This document shows, piece by piece, positions 43,488 to 49,590 of a DNA stretch of 50,049 bases. This DNA comes from Bacteroidia bacterium (GTDB lineage Bacteria > Bacteroidota > Bacteroidia > CAILMK01 > JBBDIG01). Made by a program: the position numbers and the translations under genes. How positions within the stretch are numbered: the stretch's first letter is position 1; each line of letters opens with the position of its first letter. The DNA lies in contig JBBDIG010000005.1 in assembly GCA_040880525.1 (NCBI GenBank), positions 1-50,049 of the forward strand, given 5' to 3'. Below the pieces are notes generated by a model. That model was not told where the DNA came from. It ran no database searches and saw nothing but the letters and a program-made list of their open reading frames with translations.

Positions 43488-44462
43488 ATGAAAACGATCA
43501 GATTTATACTGATGATGGCTGTGCTGTGCATTTCGCAGAACGCGATGAGCCAGGAAACGAAGACCGGCAGTGAAATGACTGAGGAGCAGCGAGAGGCGCT
43601 GGAAGCGCGCCTCAACTCGGTGCGTGCAGAAATGCAGGGAATCAGGACAACGCTGGATGAACAGCTTGACAGCCTGGCAGATTTGATGAAAGATCTGAAA
43701 ATGAAACCGGCACCCGATACCACTCGCAAAAATGACAGGGTGAGTGTGTCAATATCCGACCAGGGAATGCAATTAAATTTTGGAAATGAATCTGGAAAAG
43801 GGGATAAGCAGAAAAAGGAAGAGCTGAAGAATTTTCAGACAGAATGGTTGCTGCTGGACCTCGGAATAAATCCTTATCTTCATGAGAATTCCTTTAACAT
43901 GCCGGATAGTGGCGGTGCTGCGGGTTTGGACCTGAATTATTCACGTTCCGTGCATGTGGGCCTGCACCTTTTTCAGCAGGCCATGCGGCTCGGAACCGAT
44001 AAACTGTGGCTTCGCTATGGACTCTCGGTTGATTACCGCAATTACTCGTTCCAGGATGACATTGTTTTAATTCCTGATTCCAGCCGGTTTGCTTTTATGG
44101 GCTCAGAAGTTCCGCTTAAAAAGAGCAAGCTTACTACGCAAAGCTTCCTGGTGCCACTCATGTTGCAGTTTGAAAACAATGCAGAAGAACGGGGAAAAAG
44201 CTTTCGGTTAATTGTTGGCGGTTATGGCGGTTATACATTCCGCATTTATTCCAAAAGCGTAAACGAGGACAATCATAAAACAAAACTGGTGGATAATTTT
44301 AATGTGCAGCAGATCCGCTACGGAGTTACTGCCCGCTTGGGCCTGAGCAAGTTTACGCTATACGCCAATTACGATATGTCCCCGCTTTTCGAGGAAGGAC
44401 GGGGCCCGGAGCTATACCCGGTTACGGCCGGCATCGTTTTGCATGGGTTTAGTTTTAATTAA
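43488..44462 (+). CDS. Outer-membrane beta-barrel-like protein of the ECF operon
   Basis: A 324-residue exported protein with a signal peptide (1-21, M-S-Q). A coiled-coil or helical region (24-70, E-E-Q-R-E-A-L-E-A-R-L-N-S) precedes alternating strands typical of a PorT-like outer-membrane barrel (L-L-D-L-G-I-N-P-Y-L, V-G-G-Y-G-G-Y-T-F-R-I-Y, G-V-T-A-R-L-G-L), ending with the terminal aromatic G-F-S-F-N. It lies 31 bp after the anti-sigma-like gene and so is probably the target or the sensor of the system. Confidence 0.75.
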   Translation: MKTIRFILMMAVLCISQNAMSQETKTGSEMTEEQREALEARLNSVRAEMQGIRTTLDEQLDSLADLMKDLKMKPAPDTTRKNDRVSVSISDQGMQLNFGNESGKGDKQKKEELKNFQTEWLLLDLGINPYLHENSFNMPDSGGAAGLDLNYSRSVHVGLHLFQQAMRLGTDKLWLRYGLSVDYRNYSFQDDIVLIPDSSRFAFMGSEVPLKKSKLTTQSFLVPLMLQFENNAEERGKSFRLIVGGYGGYTFRIYSKSVNEDNHKTKLVDNFNVQQIRYGVTARLGLSKFTLYANYDMSPLFEEGRGPELYPVTAGIVLHGFSFN

Positions 44463-44516
44463 TTGGCAGTTGGCTGTTGGCCGTTGGCTGTTGGCGTTGG
44501 CAAAAGGCAAGTTGCT
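44463..44516. repeat. GTTGGC low-complexity repeat
   Basis: Six or so variants of the unit CTGTTGGC(C/A) in tandem between the ECF operon and the rnpB promoter. Such arrays are frequent in this type of genome; no function is apparent. Confidence 0.65.
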
Positions 44517-44583
44517 GCGGGGGGGACAATTGGATTTAAGTTATCGGGTTTATTCTGAGACCCCAATTGGGAGAAGAAACCCT

Positions 44584-44617
44584 TTTGCACTGGGTTTGCA
44601 TGATTGCCATATCGTTC
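44584..44617 (+). promoter_or_regulatory. Likely promoter of rnpB
   Basis: TTTG (44584-44587) and TATCGTTC (44610-44617), 22 bp apart, match the Bacteroidota -33/-7 pattern loosely. The expected start point near 44624 agrees with the 5' end of the RNA at about 44628. Confidence 0.45.
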
Positions 44618-44627
44618 TTTTAAAGCT

Positions 44628-45016
44628 TGACATGCACCTGGTTCTATCGTTCCGTTTTAATGTACGGGAAGGAAAGTCCGGGCAACACAGGGTGCCGCAC
44701 CGCTGGATAACAGCGGGTTCCGGTGCAGAGATGCACAGGAAACAGACAGTGCCGCAGAAAATAACCGCCTGAAAGGGTAAGGGTGAAAACGTGAGGTAAG
44801 AGCTCACGGCCCGGGTTGGTAATAATCCGGGCGGGTAAACCTTGCGGGTTGCAAGGCCGAATATACCTCGCTTCTCCTGCTGCTTACACTTTTTGGAGAG
44901 AAGAGTGCCCACTCAACTTCTGCCTGAAAGGGTAGAAAGCGGGGAGGGTTGGCCGCTCAGATAAATGATAGAAATTCCTTTGGGAATACAGAACCCGGCT
45001 TACAAGGGTGCATGTT
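44628..45016 (+). ncRNA. rnpB: RNase P RNA (class A)
   Basis: The catalytic RNA that matures tRNA 5' ends. Conserved parts are visible: GGAAGGAAAGTCCGGGC (P4 5' strand) near 44667-44684, CAGGAAACAGACAG-like loop near 44735, GAAAGGGTAAGGGTGAAA near 44771-44788, the GGTAAACC segment near 44834-44841, and ACAGAACCCGGCTTAC (P4 3' strand) near 44988-45003. The P1 helix is closed by ACATGCACC (44630-44638) and GGTGCATGT (45007-45015). Ends are given from P1 and may be off by a few nucleotides. Confidence 0.93.
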
Positions 45017-45026
45017 ATTTTAAAAT

Positions 45027-45062
45027 CCGGAAGGAGCTGATAAAACGGTTCCTTCCGGTTTA
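45027..45062 (+). terminator. Terminator of rnpB
   Basis: CCGGAAGGA / TTCCTTCCGG stem with a 16-nt loop, followed by TTTATTAT. It lies between rnpB and the tRNA gene. Confidence 0.8.
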
Positions 45063-45090
45063 TTATAGTCCTTATCTTTGCCCCACAATT

Positions 45091-45167
45091 GGCCTCATAG
45101 CTCAATTGGATAGAGCGTCAGATTCCGGTTCTGAAGGTTGGGGGTTCGAGTCCCTTTGAGGTCACCA
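45091..45167 (+). tRNA. tRNA-Arg (anticodon CCG)
   Basis: A complete 77-nt tRNA with encoded CCA. The acceptor stem pairs GGCCTCA with TGAGGTC, the D-arm is AGCTC...AGAGC, the anticodon stem is CAGA/TCTG, and the loop TTCCGGT places CCG at positions 34-36, reading the Arg codon CGG. The T-arm is GGGGTTCGAGTCCC. It lies just 28 bp after the rnpB terminator, and accessory genes begin on its 3' side. Confidence 0.96.
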
Positions 45168-45175
45168 GATTCATC

Positions 45176-45215
45176 AAAAATGCACTGCAAGCACTTGACC
45201 TGCAGTGCATTTTTT
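45176..45215 (+). terminator. Terminator of the tRNA gene
   Basis: AAAAATGCACTGCA / TGCAGTGCATTTTT, a perfect 14-bp stem with a 12-nt loop, followed by T. It is 9 bp after the CCA end. Confidence 0.85.
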
Positions 45216-45429
45216 GGTTTTTGAGGGACGGAATTCAGAGCAGCTGTTATTGGTAATAATGCATGTAGTGTCGATTGGGTGGCGTTGAAGGCACGGTTTG
45301 CAGATAAGAAACGTGGTGCTTTTCGAAGCCTTTTCCTGCCCAACTGTCAGAAACGTAGCCTCGAGAAACGAACCTTGAGGATCTTTTTTTCGCCCCAAAT
45401 CTTCTTAAGTGTTAATGGCAAACGTTTTA
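45216..45429. other. Gene-free spacer between tRNA-Arg and the accessory genes
   Basis: No reading frame here is believable. A CCTCGAG / CTTGAGG hairpin with a T-run at 45359-45390 is terminator-like on the plus strand, although no plus-strand gene precedes it apart from the tRNA. A small RNA in 45220-45390 is possible but not shown. Confidence 0.3.
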
Positions 45430-45987
45430 TTAGTCACACCTTTTTCTAAACTCATAATCAGGTCTTAATTTTTTTGGAATCACTTTATTTATCTTTTTAA
45501 TTAATGTGTCAAGTTGTTCTTCACAGAGATAGTATCTAATAAAATATGATTCAAAGTTATTATCAATAATCAGTATTCTGGTTCCTAAATCATGTGAAGA
45601 AATAAGACGCTCTTTTGTTAAGGTATCATCTTCAATTATTTGAATTTCACTTTCTTTATTCAGCGGTTCGAAGGACTTGTAATTAAATTCATTTAAAAAT
45701 TCTAATAAGTCACTAAAGTTTTTCCTATAGTCTTTTAAATCTGAACCTTCTAATTCTCTAAAATTAACGAGTTTGGATGTATGGTTAGAATTTCCCGATA
45801 AGTCTGTTTTTCTTAAAGTCAAACCATTAATGTCCATTTTCAATATATGAGTTCCATTTTTTGTCGGTCCAGTGAATACCTGAATTTCATGAAAGTTAAC
45901 GGTCAGCGATTGGGCACTGCATTTTTGTCCAAATGGCAATAGGCAACAAAAGGTCAAAAATATGTTTAAAAATATTATATAGCTCAT
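45430..45987 (-). CDS. Exported protein of unknown function
   Basis: A 185-residue protein with a signal peptide (1-25, ends C-S-A-Q). The mature part contains mixed strands and helices and ends in a basic stretch R-K-R-C-D. I recognise no domain. Codon use is AT-rich like the neighbouring minus-strand genes and unlike the core genes to the left. It is the last gene, in the direction of transcription, of the run that starts beyond the window's right edge. Confidence 0.7.
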   Translation of the reverse strand: MSYIIFLNIFLTFCCLLPFGQKCSAQSLTVNFHEIQVFTGPTKNGTHILKMDINGLTLRKTDLSGNSNHTSKLVNFRELEGSDLKDYRKNFSDLLEFLNEFNYKSFEPLNKESEIQIIEDDTLTKERLISSHDLGTRILIIDNNFESYFIRYYLCEEQLDTLIKKINKVIPKKLRPDYEFRKRCD

Positions 45988-46025
45988 CGTGAAAATTTTT
46001 ACATGTTTATCAATCGAATAATGTA

Positions 46026-46066
46026 TGCTGGCGCGCGCCTGTGGCGCGTGTCCTGATCTCGCTTAT
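46026..46066. repeat. Short palindromic intergenic element, copy 1
   Basis: The core GCGCGCGCCTGTGGCGCG lies on the 3' side of the minus-strand gene at 46079-46672. Aligned with 46732-46776 and 47733-47770 it shares TGCT...CG-CTGT...CG-GT-CCTGAT-TCGCTTA. It holds a perfect 10-bp palindrome GGCGCGCGCC. GC content is far above its surroundings. Confidence 0.6.
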
Positions 46067-46078
46067 ATACCCAGTATT

Positions 46079-46672
46079 TTATTCATTCTTCAGTATTATT
46101 TGTGTCGTAATTATTTCGTTTTGGTCTGTCAATATAGTTATAATGTATTGTCCTGCCGATATGTCGGAAAGAGAAATTACTTGCTTGTCAGTCGTGAGGG
46201 ATTTTACTATTTTTCCATTCAGGTCTGTTACAATAATTATCTTGTTACCGGCTAAAGGAATTGATATGCGGTCAATTGTCGGGTTAGGAAATATAAGAAC
46301 TTTGTCATCTGGTTTGTTATCTGAAATACCTGTAACAGAGCCACATTTGATGGCATATTTAACTATACTTTGGTTTGAGCCGATGTCAAGCCGAACGAAA
46401 TAAGCACCGTCATCTAAGCTGTCTCCAAGTAAATTTACGTTGTACGAGCCGCCTGGTAAAATTGTCGCCTGAAAAAAGGTTCTTACTGTTTCTCCAAAAC
46501 GATTAAATACACGTAAAGAAATTGTGTCAGGTTGAACAATATCAAAATGAATGGTAGTGGAATTTTTAAAAGGGTTGGGAAAAATACTTAAACTGTCTGT
46601 TGTTTGAGAAAATGTTGTCCCAAAGCAAAAGGTCAAAAAAATGACTAAAAGGTGTCGTATTAAAAATTTCAT
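46079..46672 (-). CDS. Secreted protein composed of two T9SS sorting-domain-like modules
   Basis: A 197-residue protein starting at ATG 46672. Residues 1-23 are a signal peptide (F-S-Q end). Residues about 28-107 (S-I-F-P-N-P-F-K-N ... L-D-D-G-A-Y-F-V-R-L) form one complete T9SS sorting-domain-like unit, and residues 123-197 (L-I-F-P-N-P-T-I-D ... I-S-A-G-Q-Y-I-I-T-I) form a second. No cargo domain lies between or before them. T9SS proteins normally carry one such domain after a large cargo. This may be a relic or a small adaptor; both modules look intact. Confidence 0.75.
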   Translation of the reverse strand: MKFLIRHLLVIFLTFCFGTTFSQTTDSLSIFPNPFKNSTTIHFDIVQPDTISLRVFNRFGETVRTFFQATILPGGSYNVNLLGDSLDDGAYFVRLDIGSNQSIVKYAIKCGSVTGISDNKPDDKVLIFPNPTIDRISIPLAGNKIIIVTDLNGKIVKSLTTDKQVISLSDISAGQYIITILTDQNEIITTQIILKNE

Positions 46673-46731
46673 TGTCGTCAATTGTCATTCATGCAAATAT
46701 AGGATAAAATATGGGCACGCAAGAGTGATTG

Positions 46732-46776
46732 TTGCTTGCACGGCTGTGTCGTGTATCCTGAACCGGATTCAGTTAT
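46732..46776. repeat. Short palindromic intergenic element, copy 2
   Basis: Diverged relative of 46026-46066: TTGCTTGCACGGCTGT, then TCGTGTATCCTGAA, then GGATTCAGTTATA. It overlaps the stop codon of the minus-strand gene at 46773-47678 (46773-46775), so it directly follows that gene's 3' end. Confidence 0.5.
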
Positions 46777-47678
46777 AATTTCACAACAAAGCTGATATAT
46801 GGCATGCCTACAATTAAAACTTCAGCAAGGTCGGCATTATTGATGAAAGCCAGGTCAACAGCCATCGTTTCGCTAAAGAATCTTATTCCGTATGAGAAAA
46901 CACCGTAGTAACTATCAATCGGAACGAACCAATTCTCAGTTACTAATGCTGTTTTTTTAGCTATTCGCGTCATTCCTGAAAAAGTAATAATTGGCCTTTC
47001 TGAAAATTCCTCCTCAAAAAATCCCCAGCCTAATCCGCCAGTTATATTGTGGTCTGTAGAACCGTATGTTCCAACTCCGTAACCAATCCCAAATCCCCTT
47101 CTCCTAAAAGAACCAAAAAGTGGAAGACTGGCATATAAAAGCCCACCACCGGCATGAAAGCTTTCCGTAACTTCAACACCAATCTTAGGTGTGATAAAAA
47201 ATATGGGTTCAAAACTACCGGCTGCAAGCGAGCCGAATGTAGAAATAAACTCCAACCCTCCACCTATGGATATATTATCTGTAATCCCCACATTGAAAGA
47301 GTTTATAGAAAGGTATGTATTCTGATAATACGCTTCCCCTTTTTTTAAATTAAAAGCTGATGGTGAGAATAAATATCTTGTTGCATTTGGATTGGGGAAC
47401 CAGTAACTCCCGTTTTTTAGATTTGATTCATCAATTTCATCTATTCTTTTTATTTTTAAAATCGGGATTTCAAGCTTAGGTATGGATGAGGTTCTCATTA
47501 CCATATTAATCGAATCTTTTAGTAGAATATTACCGAAAAATGCCGAGCCGTCATTCAGTTCTATTTTATATGTTTGCGTGGAGTCAAATGAATCGCTGAT
47601 ATTTGTATTTTGACCATATACATTACTTGAAGCGCAAACCAGTAAGCTGACGAAGAGTGCCTGAATTAATTTTTTCAT
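46773..47678 (-). CDS. Exported outer-membrane beta-barrel-like protein
   Basis: A 301-residue protein starting at ATG 47678, with a signal peptide (1-22, V-Y-G-Q). After a short N-terminal domain (about 30-75, I-E-L-N-D-G-S-A-F-F-G-N-I, which resembles a small RNA-chaperone-like beta fold) come alternating amphipathic strands (N-I-S-I-G-G-G-L-E-F, G-G-L-L-Y-A, F-G-I-G-Y-G-V-G-T-Y-G), ending I-S-F-V-V-K-L. A longer frame to 47792 has no signal peptide. It is probably an outer-membrane protein of unknown role. Confidence 0.7.
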   Translation of the reverse strand: MKKLIQALFVSLLVCASSNVYGQNTNISDSFDSTQTYKIELNDGSAFFGNILLKDSINMVMRTSSIPKLEIPILKIKRIDEIDESNLKNGSYWFPNPNATRYLFSPSAFNLKKGEAYYQNTYLSINSFNVGITDNISIGGGLEFISTFGSLAAGSFEPIFFITPKIGVEVTESFHAGGGLLYASLPLFGSFRRRGFGIGYGVGTYGSTDHNITGGLGWGFFEEEFSERPIITFSGMTRIAKKTALVTENWFVPIDSYYGVFSYGIRFFSETMAVDLAFINNADLAEVLIVGMPYISFVVKL

Positions 47679-47732
47679 TTTTTCGTGTTTATAAATTAAA
47701 GATAATCGGTTCTTGCAAGGGTATTTCACCAT

Positions 47733-47770
47733 TGCTGCTACGCCTGTCTCGCGCGTTCTGATTCGCTTAA
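47733..47770. repeat. Short palindromic intergenic element, copy 3
   Basis: TGCTGCTACGCCTGTCTCG followed by CGCGTTCTGATTCGCTTAA. It matches copies at 46026 and 46732 and lies 65 bp beyond the 3' end of the small gene at 47835-47999, between it and the barrel-protein gene. The copy on the minus strand starts GTTAAGCGAATCAGAACGCG. Confidence 0.6.
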
Positions 47771-47834
47771 CTTGATAAATGATCAATATCAAAATTAAGC
47801 AGTAAAAGCTGAAATAAAAGTTTTTACATACCTA

Positions 47835-47999
47835 TTAAGAATTACATTCCTTTATCAAAGCTCTTAATCTTACTGGGTTGCCACCTGTAGGATAGCCTAA
47901 TGCTTGCGTTAATCTTCTTGCTCCGATGGCTGTTGCCCTACCTTGCCTTAAAGCAGTTAGAAGTCTTTGTCTATCTTGTTGACTAAAACTATTCGGCAT
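47835..47999 (-). CDS. Small basic protein overlapping the methyltransferase gene
   Basis: A 54-residue protein from ATG 47999, overlapping the end of the methyltransferase gene by 11 bp. The sequence is helical and basic: Q-Q-D-R-Q-R-L-L-T-A-L-R-Q-G-R-A-T-A, then R-R-L-T-Q-A-L-G-Y-P-T-G-G-N-P-V-R-L-R-A-L. It looks like a small winged-helix-like DNA-binding or specificity module. It could be the head of a truncated restriction endonuclease or a true small partner. Function unknown. Confidence 0.55.
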   Translation of the reverse strand: MPNSFSQQDRQRLLTALRQGRATAIGARRLTQALGYPTGGNPVRLRALIKECNS

Positions 48000-49287
48000 C
48001 TGATTGTTTTGAAAGATTAATGAACTTTTCTTTGTATTTGAATTCTTGTAATTGGTCAGGTTCAGCAAAACCTTCTTTAATAAGATGGGCATTCAAAAAG
48101 GTTTTGTTCTTCAAATACAGATAGCACAATAGATTATTTTCATCATCATACTTCTGATTATCGAACTTCATAAAAACCTTTTGCCCCTTCGTTTTATCGT
48201 AAAGAAATTGTTTTGCTGAACCATTCGAAATATCCTTCTCTTTAACGCCAATTAGTCTTACAACGAGGTCATTGTTTAGCTTTACAAGCTCAGGGCTAAT
48301 AATTTCTTTTACAGAATAATATTCTTCCCTTTTACTCCCATTCTTGTCGATTTTTGAGCCAAATTGCAACTTTTTAGGATCAACCTTTTTATCAAATTTT
48401 TGAAAATCCACAAAACGATAAGGCAAATTTTGAAACTCATTTTCGATATCTAAATCAATGGAATCGTTTAGGAATTCATAAGATGTATCCGAAATATTAT
48501 CGGCCTTGTTAATATTCAATTTGTCCTTTGCTATTTCAATGAATTCGGGATTTACTTCATAGCCAATAGAGTTCCGTTCCAAATTTCTTGCAGCCAATGA
48601 GGTTGTTCCACTTCCCATAAATGGATCTAAAACGGTTTCCCCTTTGAAAGCAAACATTTTTATAAGTCGTTTGGGTAGTTCTTCAGGGAATATAGCTATA
48701 TGACTGTCCTGTCTTGCTCCCCCAAAATTCCAATGACCCGCAAAATATTCTTTCCATTCCTCCGTGGTCATTTTTGATTGTTCTTTTATTTCCTTAGTTA
48801 CTTTAGCTGTCGGTTTTCCAAGTTTTTTAAAAATTAGAATAAACTCGTAATCAATTGAAAGAATACCATTTCTTGGTGTTGGAAAACTACCCATCAATGA
48901 AGCGCCTCCAGTCGTGTTTGTAGTAGTCTGTTTTTGCCAAATAATGGCTCCCATATAGTCAAATCCGATGCTTTCACAGAATTTGATTATTTCAGTCCTG
49001 ATGGGGATTACTTTATATCGACCATAGTAAACGGCCCTGGCAAATTGGTCTCCGATATTTACACACAACCTGCATCCATTATCAAGAACCCGATAACACT
49101 CTTTCCAAACAAGATTTAAGTTGTTGATATAGGTTTCATAGTCCTCATGATACCCTATTTGATTCTCTGTTCCGTAGTCCTTCAATTGCCAATATGGTGG
49201 TGAAGTAATTACTAAATTAACCGAGTTGTCTTCAATGAGATTCATCTGTCGGCTGTCACCATTTACTATTTTATGTATTGTATTCAA
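47989..49287 (-). CDS. DNA methyltransferase fused to an SNase-like domain
   Basis: A 432-residue fusion. Residues 1-260 are a beta-class DNA methyltransferase, with the catalytic motif T-S-P-P-Y-W (28-33) ahead of the AdoMet motif D-P-F-M-G-S-G-T-T (221-229); the order and S-P-P-Y fit N4-cytosine or N6-adenine enzymes. Residues about 338-425 match staphylococcal-nuclease-type domains: V-V-R-L-I-G-V, G-S-A-K-Q-F-L, G-Q-K-V-F-M-K-F-D, L-L-C-Y-L-Y-L, L-I-K-E-G-F-A. By that alignment the first catalytic Arg is kept (344) but the second Arg is Asn (385) and the Glu is Asp, so nuclease activity is doubtful. Start is TTG 49287, since the next ATG would cut the first strand. A 54-residue gene overlaps its end. 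Confidence 0.8.
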   Translation of the reverse strand: MNTIHKIVNGDSRQMNLIEDNSVNLVITSPPYWQLKDYGTENQIGYHEDYETYINNLNLVWKECYRVLDNGCRLCVNIGDQFARAVYYGRYKVIPIRTEIIKFCESIGFDYMGAIIWQKQTTTNTTGGASLMGSFPTPRNGILSIDYEFILIFKKLGKPTAKVTKEIKEQSKMTTEEWKEYFAGHWNFGGARQDSHIAIFPEELPKRLIKMFAFKGETVLDPFMGSGTTSLAARNLERNSIGYEVNPEFIEIAKDKLNINKADNISDTSYEFLNDSIDLDIENEFQNLPYRFVDFQKFDKKVDPKKLQFGSKIDKNGSKREEYYSVKEIISPELVKLNNDLVVRLIGVKEKDISNGSAKQFLYDKTKGQKVFMKFDNQKYDDENNLLCYLYLKNKTFLNAHLIKEGFAEPDQLQEFKYKEKFINLSKQSDAE

Positions 49288-49517
49288 TTGTCTACGTTTT
49301 TGTTTGCAAAGTTAGCCATTATATAAGGTAGTTCCGTCTGATTTTTCGGGTTTTCTTAGCCTTTGTTGGGGCATCGTGCTTTTCATTCTTTTTGTTTTTT
49401 TCAACATTGACAACCGATTAAAATATTCTTAATTGTCCATCTGATTTAGAGTCATCGTCTTTCTTTTTAGTCGCGCGTGGGGCATTTTTGAAAATTTCTC
49501 TTTCCAGGATGGGCAGG

Positions 49518-49575
49518 CACACTCTTTGGCTGGCTTTGGTTTGCGGGAGGCTTTGAGCGGCCAGCCATTGTGTGT
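49518..49575. repeat. Palindromic element at the 3' side of the edge gene
   Basis: CACAC-4 nt-TGGCTGGC, a 25-nt centre, then GCCAGCCA-2 nt-GTGTG. These nested arms make an imperfect 58-bp palindrome. It lies 16 bp past the 3' end of the minus-strand gene at 49591 and is rich in G and C, unlike the AT-rich spacer (49288-49590) around it, in which I see no gene. Its position on the 3' side matches the three elements at 46.0-47.8 kb, but its sequence is different. Confidence 0.65.
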
Positions 49576-49590
49576 TACTGCTGCGTTGGC

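Noticed and set aside
44965-45159. Plus-strand reading frame ending R-A-S-D-S-G-S-E-G-W-G-F-E-S-L
   Set aside because: It is a translation of the rnpB 3' end and of the tRNA-Arg gene, a well-known artefact.
45095-45343. Minus-strand frame with G-T-R-T-P-N-L
   Set aside because: Antisense of tRNA-Arg; no gene.
46026-47770. Classical integron attC sites
   Set aside because: One element begins GTTAAGC, which fits the R' core form, but the paired RYYYAAC core at proper distance is not found in any of the three copies.
47679-47792. Upstream extension of the barrel protein
   Set aside because: It runs through the palindromic element and hides a good signal peptide at 47678.
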